Of a stretch of DNA of 6,849 nt, positions 1 to 6,660 are shown one piece after another. Position numbers and translations under genes: made by a program. The stretch comes from Chitinophagaceae bacterium (GTDB lineage Bacteria > Bacteroidota > Bacteroidia > Chitinophagales > Chitinophagaceae). The notes below the pieces were generated by a model, which saw only the letters and a program-made list of their open reading frames with translations, did no database searches and was not told where the DNA came from. Positions within the stretch are counted from its first letter, which is position 1. Each line of letters starts with the position of its first letter. Location of the stretch: the NCBI GenBank assembly GCA_017853235.1, contig JAFMJX010000100.1, positions 1 through 6,849 of the forward strand, in the 5' to 3' direction.

Positions 1-753
1 GCACATGCTTCTACCGCTATTATTGCTCAATTCTTTACAAAGGAAAATAGAACCTTTGGTTTAGTAATGGAAGGCGAAGTAGTGAGTGCTGAAAAAGTAT
101 TGCACGCTGCACAAAAACCTTTCACAGCGATTATTGGTGGAGCGAAAGTGTCTGATAAAATTTTAATTATTGAAAATTTATTAGACCGTGCCACAGATAT
201 TATTATTGGTGGTGGTATGGCATATACTTTTTTCAAAGCACAAGGTGGCAAGATTGGAAATTCAATTCATGAAGATGATCGGATGCCTTTGGCTTTAGAA
301 ATTTTAGCAAAAGCAAAACAAAAAGGAGTTCATATTCATTTGCCAATTGATAATATTATTGCAGATAAATTTAGCAACGATGCCAATACTCAAAATTGCC
401 TTAGTGGTGAAATCCCAGAAGGCTGGGAGGGCTTAGATGCAGGAGAAAAATCAAGAGTTCAATTTGCAAAAGTAATTTTAGCAAGTAAGACAATATTATG
501 GAATGGTCCCATGGGTGTTTTTGAGATGCCAAATTTTCAAGCGGGTACCAAAGCAATTGCTGAAGCAGTAGCAGAAGCAACTCAAAAAGGAGCGTTTAGT
601 TTAGTGGGTGGTGGCGACAGTGTGTCAGCTGTAAATCAATTTGGATTTAATGACAAGGTGAGTTACGTAAGCACGGGAGGCGGTGCCATGTTGGAATATT
701 TTGAAGGCAAAACACTTCCAGGAATAGCGGCTATTCAGGGAGAAGGGAAATAA
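1..753 (+). CDS. pgk: Phosphoglycerate kinase, C-terminal part (5' end outside window)
   Basis: Phosphoglycerate kinase transfers phosphate between 1,3-bisphosphoglycerate and ADP in glycolysis and gluconeogenesis, in the cytoplasm. The reading frame is open from base 1 and begins AHASTAIIAQFF, a known internal PGK stretch, so the first ATG at base 67 is not the start. The window holds 250 codons of a family that is usually about 390-400 residues, so about 145-150 residues are missing. Visible motifs, numbered from codon 1: FTAIIGGAKVSDK (41-53), the nucleotide-binding region with its lysine; GLDAGEKS, where most homologues have D-x-G-P; WNGPMGVFE (167-175); VGGGDSVSAV (202-211); and STGGGAMLE (224-232) followed by EGKTLPGIAA. 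The C-terminal nucleotide-binding domain is thus intact. A terminator follows the stop. Identification is secure. Confidence 0.97.
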   Translation, partial: AHASTAIIAQFFTKENRTFGLVMEGEVVSAEKVLHAAQKPFTAIIGGAKVSDKILIIENLLDRATDIIIGGGMAYTFFKAQGGKIGNSIHEDDRMPLALEILAKAKQKGVHIHLPIDNIIADKFSNDANTQNCLSGEIPEGWEGLDAGEKSRVQFAKVILASKTILWNGPMGVFEMPNFQAGTKAIAEAVAEATQKGAFSLVGGGDSVSAVNQFGFNDKVSYVSTGGGAMLEYFEGKTLPGIAAIQGEGK

Positions 754-808
754 AAAATGATAAAAGGCGTTTTTGGAGCGCGCAGGATTCCAAATAAGTT
801 GTTAAAAT

Positions 809-840
809 ATACCTCTGGTGCACACCGGGGGTATTTTTTT
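809..840 (+). terminator. Rho-independent terminator of pgk
   Basis: Bases 809-819 pair with 824-834 in an 11-bp stem that includes two G-T wobbles (814/829 and 816/827), around a GCAC loop. A run of seven T (834-840) follows directly. It starts 56 bases after the pgk stop and lies upstream of the chosen lemA start, so it should separate the pgk transcript from the lemA cluster. Confidence 0.85.
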
Positions 841-866
841 GTCATGTTATTCCGTCATAAGACAAG

Positions 867-893
867 TTTGGCACTTGCTTTGCTCTATCTTTA
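867..893 (+). promoter_or_regulatory. Possible promoter of the lemA cluster
   Basis: TTTG at 867-870 and TATCTTTA at 886-893 resemble the Bacteroidota -33 (TTTG) and -7 (TAnnTTTG) elements, with the last base of the -7 box changed. The spacer is only 15 bp, against 19-20 bp in the three rrn promoters of this window, so the -33 match may be fortuitous. Position supports it: it lies just after the pgk terminator and 17 bases before the lemA ATG. Tentative. Confidence 0.35.
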
Positions 894-910
894 TAAACAA
901 ATTCAAAACT

Positions 911-1501
911 ATGTTACGCAAAAATTTAGGTTTAATCATTTTTTTAGGAGTGATTGTAATTTTATTTGGCTGGGGTTGTAATGGTTACAACGGCTTGGTA
1001 AATCAAGACGAAAATGTAAACCAAGCTTGGAATAATGTTCAAAGTGATTATCAACGTCGTGCCGATTTAATCCCCAATTTAGTAGCTTCGGTAAAAGGAG
1101 AAGCCAACTTTGAAAAATCAACTTTAGAAAATGTAATTGCAGCTCGTGCAAGTGCTACGCAAATGAAAGTAGATGCAAAGGACTTAACTCCAGAAAAATT
1201 GCAACAATTCCAAGCAAGTCAAGGACAGTTGTCTCAAGCATTAGGACGTTTAATGGTAGTTACCGAAAACTATCCTAACTTAAAAGCAAATGAAGCTTTC
1301 CGTGGGTTACAAGCGCAATTAGAAGGAACAGAAAATAGAATTAAAGTTTCAAGAAATGATTTTAATGCTGCAGTTGCAGACTACAATAAAAGAGCAAGAT
1401 CATTTCCAGTTAATTTATTAGCAGGGGCTTTTGGTTTCAAAACTAAAGAAGGATTTAAAGCAGAAGAAAGTGCAGCAAAAGCACCTGAAGTTAAATTCTA
1501 A
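911..1501 (+). CDS. lemA: LemA family membrane protein
   Basis: LemA proteins are small, mostly alpha-helical proteins anchored to the membrane by their N terminus; their molecular function is not settled. This one has 196 residues, a normal length. Residues 6-20 form a hydrophobic segment, followed by GWGC and then NGYNGLV, the usual start of the LemA domain. The conserved core follows: NQAWNNVQSDYQRRADLIPNL, then helices rich in Ala, Gln and Lys, with ENYPNLKANEAF and the region ENRIKVSRNDFNAAVADYN, all family hallmarks. The ATG at 911 is chosen because it starts directly before the hydrophobic segment; the longer frame from 818 would begin inside the pgk terminator. Cys23 could be a lipoprotein cysteine, though the box (FGWGC) is not canonical. 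It is the first gene of a cluster with two TPM-domain genes, 19 bases before the next start, a common partnership for this family. Confidence 0.93.
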   Translation: MLRKNLGLIIFLGVIVILFGWGCNGYNGLVNQDENVNQAWNNVQSDYQRRADLIPNLVASVKGEANFEKSTLENVIAARASATQMKVDAKDLTPEKLQQFQASQGQLSQALGRLMVVTENYPNLKANEAFRGLQAQLEGTENRIKVSRNDFNAAVADYNKRARSFPVNLLAGAFGFKTKEGFKAEESAAKAPEVKF

Positions 1502-1520
1502 TTTAGATTAATCAAGCTTT

Positions 1521-1985
1521 ATGTGGAATCCATTTTCCCTTTTTAAAAAATCAAGATTATTGAGTGCCTCGGACAAGCAATTGCTTGTCCAGGCGATTCA
1601 ATCTGCCGAAAAAACAACCAGCGGAGAAATTCGCGTGTATTTGGAAAGTCATTTGAATAAAAAAGAGGCACTTGAAAGAGCGCAACACATTTTTATCAAA
1701 AACAAAATGCATGAGACTAAACAACGTAATGGGGTTTTGTTATATGTAGCATTAGAGGATAAAAAATTGGCGATATATGGAGATCAAGGAATTCATGAAA
1801 AGGTGGGAGATGACTATTGGAATCAACAAGTGGAGCATATGATTTCTCATTTTAAATCAGAAAATTATGTGACTGGTTTAACCGAAGTAATCTTAGCGAT
1901 AGGAGATGCGCTTACGGATCATTTTCCTTATTGCCGAGGCAATGATATCAATGAATTATCGGATGAAATAATGGTAGGTAAATAA
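1521..1985 (+). CDS. Short soluble TPM-domain protein
   Basis: A 154-residue protein made almost wholly of a TPM domain (the TLP18.3/Psb32/MOLO-1 fold, related to YgcG). Visible features: a helical start (16-32), SGEIRVYLE (34-42), an amphipathic helix (47-64), NGVLLYVALEDKKLAIYGDQGIHEKVG (70-96), YWN (99-101), and a C-terminal HFPYCRGNDINELSDEI (134-150), a tail typical of this short subgroup in Bacteroidota. There is no signal peptide and no strong membrane segment, so the protein should be cytoplasmic, in contrast to its downstream paralogue. It is placed 19 bases after lemA and 8 bases before the next gene, so the three are almost certainly co-transcribed. TPM domains elsewhere are linked to phosphatase activity, photosystem II repair and membrane-protein assembly; none of these can be assigned here. 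Confidence 0.88.
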   Translation: MWNPFSLFKKSRLLSASDKQLLVQAIQSAEKTTSGEIRVYLESHLNKKEALERAQHIFIKNKMHETKQRNGVLLYVALEDKKLAIYGDQGIHEKVGDDYWNQQVEHMISHFKSENYVTGLTEVILAIGDALTDHFPYCRGNDINELSDEIMVGK

Positions 1986-1993
1986 TCCTGCAA

Positions 1994-2782
1994 ATGCAAT
2001 CAAACAACATGAGGGTAACTCCATATTTTATAGGATGTATATTAATGCTATTTAGTTTTCAATCATTGAAAGCTCAAAATGTGTTGCCTAAACCTAGCAG
2101 TCCTGTGCTTGTAACAGATAATGCTGGAATATTAAGCCCTGAGCAAATACAGGCACTTGAAAATAAATTGGTAGCTATTGACGATAGTAGTTCCAATCAA
2201 ATTGCTGTTGTTATATTACCTACATTAGACGGATATCCCATTGAGGAATACGCTACAAAGCTTTTTAGAACCTGGGGCATTGGTAATAAAAAGACTAATA
2301 ATGGTATATTACTACTTGTTGCTATACAGGATAAGAAAGTGAGAATTGAAGTAGGTTATGGCTTGGAAGGAGCCATTCCCGATATCACTGCTAATAGTAT
2401 CATTAATAATGATATTAAGCCAGCATTTAGAGAAGGTGCGTATTATGAAGGGATTGATAAAGCCACAGATAATATTGCTAAAGCAGCAGTGGGTGAATAT
2501 AAAGTCAAAAGAGAAAAGCAGTCCAAAAATAAAGGAAGTAATGTCATATTATTTTTCTTAATTGTCTTCTTTATAGTTATTATTCTTGGGAAAGGAAAAG
2601 GAGGTGGATCTAATATTGGTGGTGGAGGCTTTAATGATTTTGCCACTGGAATGTTATTGGGTTCACTGCTAAATGGAGGGGGTCGATCTAGTGGTGGATG
2701 GGGTGGTGGAGATAGTGGAGGTGGATTTGGAGGATTTGGTGGTGGAAGTTCTGGAGGAGGTGGTGCAAGTGGTGGTTGGTAA
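1994..2782 (+). CDS. YgcG-type TPM-domain protein, secreted/membrane, glycine-rich tail
   Basis: A 262-residue protein of the YgcG type. Residues 6-27 look like a signal peptide ending SLKAQ, with likely cleavage near 27/28. The TPM domain spans about 37-167, with VTDNAGILS (40-48), NQIAVVIL (68-75), TWGIGNKKTNNGILLLVA (93-110) and RIEVGYGLEGAIPD (117-130), all strong family motifs. A basic linker (170-180) leads to a transmembrane helix (184-198). From 201 to the end the chain is mostly Gly with some Ser, Phe and Trp, closing with GGGGASGGW, the tail typical of this family. Met6 (base 2009) is an alternative start that would leave a normal signal peptide. It is third in the lemA cluster, and a terminator follows the stop. 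Biochemical role unknown; the co-occurrence suggests it works with LemA at the envelope. Confidence 0.9.
   Translation: MQSNNMRVTPYFIGCILMLFSFQSLKAQNVLPKPSSPVLVTDNAGILSPEQIQALENKLVAIDDSSSNQIAVVILPTLDGYPIEEYATKLFRTWGIGNKKTNNGILLLVAIQDKKVRIEVGYGLEGAIPDITANSIINNDIKPAFREGAYYEGIDKATDNIAKAAVGEYKVKREKQSKNKGSNVILFFLIVFFIVIILGKGKGGGSNIGGGGFNDFATGMLLGSLLNGGGRSSGGWGGGDSGGGFGGFGGGSSGGGGASGGW
2594..2779 (+). repeat. Low-complexity glycine-codon tract
   Basis: The DNA for the glycine-rich tail is built largely of GGT and GGA codons, giving degenerate repeats of the GGTGGTGGA kind, densest from about 2690 to 2779. It explains the apparent proline-rich reading frame on the opposite strand. Such tracts are prone to in-frame length change. 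Confidence 0.6.
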
Positions 2783-2795
2783 ATCATACAATATA

Positions 2796-2837
2796 CAAAT
2801 AAAAAACCCTTCCAATTTTGGAAGGGTTTTTTATTTG
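2796..2837. terminator. Bidirectional rho-independent terminator between convergent genes
   Basis: Bases 2796-2815 are the exact reverse complement of 2818-2837, a 20-bp perfect inverted repeat with almost no loop. The core CCCTTCCAA/TTGGAAGGG is flanked by six A on the left and six T on the right, so each strand gives a GC-rich hairpin followed by a U run. It lies between the stop of the glycine-rich TPM gene (2782) and the stop of the convergent M1 peptidase gene (2849) and should end both transcripts. Confidence 0.93.
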
Positions 2838-2848
2838 CGGGATAACAT

Positions 2849-5383
2849 TTACAGTTTAGGTAATTGACTCGTAACTATATCAACTAAATTTTGTTGTCCT
2901 TTTTGTTTTTTAGCCTTTAAAATATCTCCAAATATTTTCACATTAAAATAAGGGTCTGTTTGACCGCGATAGCCAGTTGGAATAGATTCTCTAAATGCAA
3001 CAATCAAATCAATTCCTCTTTTAAATTTAACTGCATCGTTTGTTTTAATTAATAATTCTGCAAAAGGAGCAGTCATATAAAATTTGTCATTAGATTGATT
3101 ATTAAAAGCTTCATATTTATCTGCAATAAAATCAAATACCGATTCGTCTCCATATTTTGTAAGTATCGAAGTAACAGCGCTGTTTAATCTCTTCTTGATT
3201 ACTTTTTTGGATGCTTCAATAGCTATTTTTTTAGATGCAAGTGAATCCACTCCGTCTAATGCTTCTAATGCTGCACCTGCAATCGAATATGAGGAGTCTT
3301 TTGTCCAACTCATAAACTGATTTTTATATATTTCTTTTTTTAAAGCGCCAAGCGTGTTAATTGCTTCTTCTCTCACAATGTTGGAAGGGTCTTTGCTTGC
3401 AACATTTGCAATTATTTTTTCAACATCATCATTTAAGTTTGCGGGATTAAAGCTATTGATTGCTTTGGCTCTAATAACGTAAAAGGTGTCTTTCATGGCA
3501 TCTACCATTAATTTTTGTGCAGCAACATTTTTCAAATTTTGTGCAGCTTCTTGAACGGCTTCATATCTATCCATAAAATTGCGGGCATGATAATATTGAT
3601 AGATATATTGACTTAAAGGTTTGCTGTCATTTTTTTCCCAAAGTAATATTTTATCATTATCTACATTTATATTATCAGGCGCTTTTGATGCTGGAAAATA
3701 AAAACTATCCACTCTATTTTTATTCCATACTTCATAGTGATTTCTTTGGCCGTCCACATAAACATCAATCCCAATGGGTAACTCGAATATTTGATCTTTT
3801 AGTTGCGTTTGTTGTAATTTTACCATCACTTCTTTTTTTGTTGCATCATATTGCTGTGTGATGTTTATGTATGGATGGCTATTATTAAAGTACCATTGAT
3901 TAAAAAACCAGTTCAAGTCTCTTCCTGTAACCGATTCAAATGCCAATTTTAATTTAATTGCCGATCCGTTGGTATAAGAGTGGTCCGTTAAATATTTATG
4001 TAAGGCTGCGTAAAAAGCTTCATCTCCTACAAAATGACGAAGCATGTGTAAAATTCTGCCTCCTTTTTGATAGCTCACTAAATCAAACATGTCTTCACGA
4101 TCCTTATAATAAAAGCGTACTAAATTTTTCTCAGCATCATTAGGGCTACTCAAATAATTTCTTAAACCTGTGTAATTTTCATAATCTCCTGCGTCTTTGC
4201 CTTTACTATTTTCCAACCAAATGGTTTGACTATAATCAGCAAAACTTTCATTCACAGTTAAATTACTCCAACTTTCGGCAGTCACTAAATCTCCAAACCA
4301 TTGATGAAATAATTCATGAGCAATGGTGCTTTCCCAATTATTTCCATCCACTAATTCTCTGGCATCTTGTTGCACTGCATCACCGTGCAAAGTGCAAGTT
4401 GTATTTTCCATCGCCCCACTTACATAATCGCGTCCACTAATTTGAGCATATTTCACCCAAGGAAATGGAATGCCTAATAATTTTTCATATAGAGCCATCA
4501 TTTGAGGTGTTTTGCCGTAAATTTTTAAAGCTTCTTTCTCAAATTCTTTTTCTATGTAATAGCTTAGTTCAATTTTTTTCTTTCCATTTGCAATTTGTGC
4601 CTCTTGTTTCACTATGGCATAATCACCAATGCCTATAAAAAATAAATAAGGGGCATGTACTTGATCCATTTTCCAAATATCTAAACGAGTGCCGTCTTTT
4701 TGTGGAACTTGTTTTACTAACAATCCATTGGATAGGGAAACATATTTTTGAGGTACATATAATTGAAATTCTTGGGTGCATTTTTGATTGGGTTTGTCAA
4801 TGATGGGTAACCAAACAGAAGTGCCTTCTGTTTCACCTTGAGTCCATATTTGTGTAGGTTTATTTTTATCTGTTCCAAGTGGATTAATAAAGTACAAACC
4901 TTTTGCGTCTGTAATAGCTACGCTTCCCTTTGCTTTATAATCGTTGGGTTTAGCAGTATATTTAATATATACTGTATAGTTTTGATTTGCAGTATATTTT
5001 TTATCTAATTCTATTTTTAACAACATACCATCATAGGTATATTTAAGTGGCTTATTAATTGAAATAGTGTTACTTAAATTTTTGTCTGCAGGCACCATAC
5101 TTACATTAAAAATATCCATTCCTTTAGCATCTAGTATTAGTTGATTGGTGGCATAAAAATGTGGATGTAATGTGAGCCAGGCTTCACCATTTAATTGCGA
5201 TTTTGAATAATCAAAGCGTGCTACTAATTTGGTATGGACCAAATCATTTTCTTTAGTTGCAAATGCACGATACTCTTTTTTCCAACTAGAATCTTCAAGA
5301 GCTTCCTCCTGGGCCTTTAAAAAAAGAGGGCCACACCATAATAAACCTAACAACACAATACATTTTAAAGCATTTTTTTTCAT
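2849..5383 (-). CDS. Secreted M1-family zinc aminopeptidase with HEAT-like C-terminal region
   Basis: An 844-residue metallopeptidase of family M1 (gluzincin, aminopeptidase N/leukotriene A4 hydrolase type), which removes N-terminal residues from peptides. Residues 1-25 form a signal peptide (MKKNALK, then a hydrophobic stretch ending FLKAQ), so it acts outside the cytoplasm, likely in the periplasm. An N-terminal beta domain (about 30-230) includes WTQGETEGTSVWLPIIDKPN. The catalytic domain has GAMEN at 323-327, the zinc site HELFH at 356-360 with the third ligand Glu379 in NESFADY, exactly 18 residues after the second His, and the likely catalytic Tyr438 in SYQKGG. All key residues are present. 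Residues about 605-760 are helical pairs that look like HEAT repeats. The start at 5383 is preferred over an in-frame ATG at 5413 because it places the signal peptide at the N terminus. It is transcribed alone, divergent from truA. I find no good promoter match upstream. Substrate preference cannot be read from the sequence. Confidence 0.95.
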   Translation of the reverse strand: MKKNALKCIVLLGLLWCGPLFLKAQEEALEDSSWKKEYRAFATKENDLVHTKLVARFDYSKSQLNGEAWLTLHPHFYATNQLILDAKGMDIFNVSMVPADKNLSNTISINKPLKYTYDGMLLKIELDKKYTANQNYTVYIKYTAKPNDYKAKGSVAITDAKGLYFINPLGTDKNKPTQIWTQGETEGTSVWLPIIDKPNQKCTQEFQLYVPQKYVSLSNGLLVKQVPQKDGTRLDIWKMDQVHAPYLFFIGIGDYAIVKQEAQIANGKKKIELSYYIEKEFEKEALKIYGKTPQMMALYEKLLGIPFPWVKYAQISGRDYVSGAMENTTCTLHGDAVQQDARELVDGNNWESTIAHELFHQWFGDLVTAESWSNLTVNESFADYSQTIWLENSKGKDAGDYENYTGLRNYLSSPNDAEKNLVRFYYKDREDMFDLVSYQKGGRILHMLRHFVGDEAFYAALHKYLTDHSYTNGSAIKLKLAFESVTGRDLNWFFNQWYFNNSHPYINITQQYDATKKEVMVKLQQTQLKDQIFELPIGIDVYVDGQRNHYEVWNKNRVDSFYFPASKAPDNINVDNDKILLWEKNDSKPLSQYIYQYYHARNFMDRYEAVQEAAQNLKNVAAQKLMVDAMKDTFYVIRAKAINSFNPANLNDDVEKIIANVASKDPSNIVREEAINTLGALKKEIYKNQFMSWTKDSSYSIAGAALEALDGVDSLASKKIAIEASKKVIKKRLNSAVTSILTKYGDESVFDFIADKYEAFNNQSNDKFYMTAPFAELLIKTNDAVKFKRGIDLIVAFRESIPTGYRGQTDPYFNVKIFGDILKAKKQKGQQNLVDIVTSQLPKL

Positions 5384-5540
5384 ACTTATTATGTAAAATT
5401 TTTTTAGAATCATAAAACTGAGTTATTTCAAATAATTAATCTACATGAAGTCACTAAGTTATTAAAGAGTATGAGAATACAGTTGTTAAAAAGGGAGCTA
5501 TCTAAAAAATAAGTAGTTTAGTGGTCAAATTAAGAGATGA

Positions 5541-6290
5541 ATGAGTAGGTATTTTATAGAAGTATGTTATGATGGTACTGGATATGGGGGTTTTCAAATT
5601 CAAAATAACCACAGCACCATTCAAGGCGAATTGGAAAAAGCAATGCATACATTATATCGCTGTCCTATTGATTTAACAGGAGCTTCAAGAACAGATGCAG
5701 GGGTACATGCTTATCAGAATTATTTTCATTTTGATACAGAAACCGAAATACAGGCCAAACACATTTATAATTTAAATGCCATCTTACCTAACACGATTGT
5801 GATTAAAAGTTTAATCCAAGTGCCTGCGAATGCACATGCACGCTTTGATGCCATTCAGCGCAGTTACATATATAAGATACATACTCAAAAGGATCCTTTT
5901 ATGGAAGGTCGTTCTTGGTTTTACCCTTTCCCTATAGATTTGGGACTTATGCAAAAAGCTGCAGATACGCTATTAAAGCAAACACAATATGAAAGTTTTT
6001 CAAAGAAAAATACGCAGGTAAATACTTTTGAATGTAGCATTACAAAGGCATTATGGATACAAAATGGAACCGAAATTAGCTTCCATATTGACTCTAACCG
6101 TTTTTTAAGAGGCATGATACGAGGGTTAGTAGGCACTATGTTAATGGTTGGAAGAGGGCAGATTAGCCTTGTTGAATGGCAGTCAATAATAGATGCTAGA
6201 GATGAACAAAGGGTAGATTTTTCCACTCCTGCCCATGGATTATACTTATCTGCCATACTATACCCCAATTATTTTCAAAAAATTGGATAA
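5541..6290 (+). CDS. truA: tRNA pseudouridine synthase A
   Basis: TruA isomerises uridine to pseudouridine at positions 38-40 of the tRNA anticodon stem-loop. The 249-residue product has the family's usual length. Visible motifs: YDGTGYGGFQIQ (10-21), the N-terminal signature; GASRTDAGVHA (47-57), with the catalytic aspartate Asp52; LNAILPNTI; RFDAIQRSYIYKI, matching the conserved R-x-Y-x-Y segment; NRFLRGMIRGLVGTML near residue 190, matching the conserved FLR-MVR-IVGTL helix; and a C-terminal PAHGLYLSAILYP. All expected catalytic and fold residues are there. The ATG at 5541 follows a weak purine stretch (AAGAG); an ATG at 5537 is out of frame. The 157-bp gap to the divergent M1 gene is AT-rich and I see no convincing promoter in it. 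The rrn promoter region begins about 100 bases downstream with no strong terminator between, so read-through into it is possible. Confidence 0.97.
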   Translation: MSRYFIEVCYDGTGYGGFQIQNNHSTIQGELEKAMHTLYRCPIDLTGASRTDAGVHAYQNYFHFDTETEIQAKHIYNLNAILPNTIVIKSLIQVPANAHARFDAIQRSYIYKIHTQKDPFMEGRSWFYPFPIDLGLMQKAADTLLKQTQYESFSKKNTQVNTFECSITKALWIQNGTEISFHIDSNRFLRGMIRGLVGTMLMVGRGQISLVEWQSIIDARDEQRVDFSTPAHGLYLSAILYPNYFQKIG

Positions 6291-6383
6291 CTTGAAAAGG
6301 CTTACTGGTATTGTATTTGAGCCTCTAATGAACAGATTTTGAGTACATTAAACGAAAAAATCTCCAAAATAGTATACAATATA

Positions 6384-6414
6384 TTTGGCTAGTATTAAAT
6401 GCGCCTTATCTTTG
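6384..6414 (+). promoter_or_regulatory. rRNA operon promoter P1
   Basis: A -33 element TTTG at 6384-6387 and a perfect -7 element TATCTTTG at 6407-6414, separated by 19 bp, match the promoter form used by the Bacteroidota primary sigma factor. The box is followed by CCGCCC. The predicted start is about 5-7 bases downstream (6419-6421). It is the farthest of three promoters before the 16S gene and shares an extended sequence with P2. Confidence 0.85.
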
Positions 6415-6446
6415 CCGCCCGTTAGCGATAAAAGATCCCTACGGAT

Positions 6447-6458
6447 AGTTCTCTAAAG
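6447..6458 (+). promoter_or_regulatory. boxA-like element after P1
   Basis: AGTTCTCTAAAG resembles the boxA antitermination signal of rRNA leaders (core around GTTCTTTGAAA in Bacillus). It lies 33 bases after the P1 -7 box. In known systems boxA RNA is bound by NusB-NusE, which keeps polymerase from terminating on untranslated rRNA. The match is imperfect; the support is that a similar motif follows each of the three promoters. Confidence 0.4.
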
Positions 6459-6510
6459 CAGATTCAAGGGTAAAAAAGGTGTAAAAATCTTTAAAATAAA
6501 TCCTCCAATA

Positions 6511-6542
6511 ATTGGTGGATTTAAATAAGCGCCCTATCTTTG
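6511..6542 (+). promoter_or_regulatory. rRNA operon promoter P2
   Basis: ATTG at 6511-6514 and a perfect -7 element TATCTTTG at 6535-6542 are separated by 20 bp. The sequence before and after the -7 box (TTAAAT, GCGCC, TATCTTTGCCG, CCC) repeats that of P1 with one mismatch and small indels, which suggests a duplicated promoter. The predicted start is about 6547-6549. Confidence 0.85.
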
Positions 6543-6566
6543 CCGTCCCTCTTTAAAAAAGGGGCT

Positions 6567-6578
6567 AGTTCTTCGAAA
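6567..6578 (+). promoter_or_regulatory. boxA-like element after P2
   Basis: AGTTCTTCGAAA, 25 bases after the P2 -7 box, differs from the Bacillus-type core GTTCTTTGAAA at one position. It is one of three such motifs, one per promoter, in this leader. Confidence 0.45.
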
Positions 6579-6628
6579 TTATGTGGCCTAACTAATTGAA
6601 AAATAATTAATAATTATTTCATACAAAG

Positions 6629-6660
6629 TTTGGCTATAAACATAAATGTGCTTACCTTTG
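6629..6660 (+). promoter_or_regulatory. rRNA operon promoter P3 (16S-proximal)
   Basis: TTTG at 6629-6632 and a perfect -7 element TACCTTTG at 6653-6660 are separated by 20 bp, followed by CACCCCGC. The predicted start is about 6665-6667, giving a leader of roughly 167 bases before mature 16S. As the nearest promoter with both elements intact, it is likely a main start of the operon. Confidence 0.88.

Noticed and set aside
818..910. N-terminal extension of the LemA reading frame from the ATG at 818
   Set aside because: It begins inside the pgk terminator hairpin and would put 31 unrelated residues before the normal membrane anchor. The ATG at 911 gives the family's usual length.
757..981. 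74-codon open frame just after pgk
   Set aside because: It covers the pgk terminator and overlaps the lemA start in another frame, and its translation resembles no family I know.
2443..2787. Proline-rich open frame on the - strand
   Set aside because: It is the antisense image of the glycine codon tract of the TPM gene and also covers conserved coding sequence.
5384..5413. Upstream start (ATG at 5413) for the M1 peptidase
   Set aside because: It would add ten residues before an otherwise typical signal peptide start (MKKNALK), so the ATG at 5383 is preferred; the upstream one cannot be excluded.
5483..5521. Promoter for truA (TTG at 5483 with TAGTTTAG at 5514)
   Set aside because: The spacing is 28 bp and the -7 match is imperfect; no better pair was found in the gap.
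5921..6268. 115-codon open frame on the - strand inside truA
   Set aside because: It lies wholly within truA, whose conserved motifs account for the sequence.
6298..6324. Terminator after truA
   Set aside because: Only a 5-bp stem with a 17-base loop and no T run.
6380..6387. TATATTTG as a fourth rrn -7 box
   Set aside because: It matches TAnnTTTG but has no TTG about 20 bp upstream, and its TTTG already serves as the -33 element of P1.
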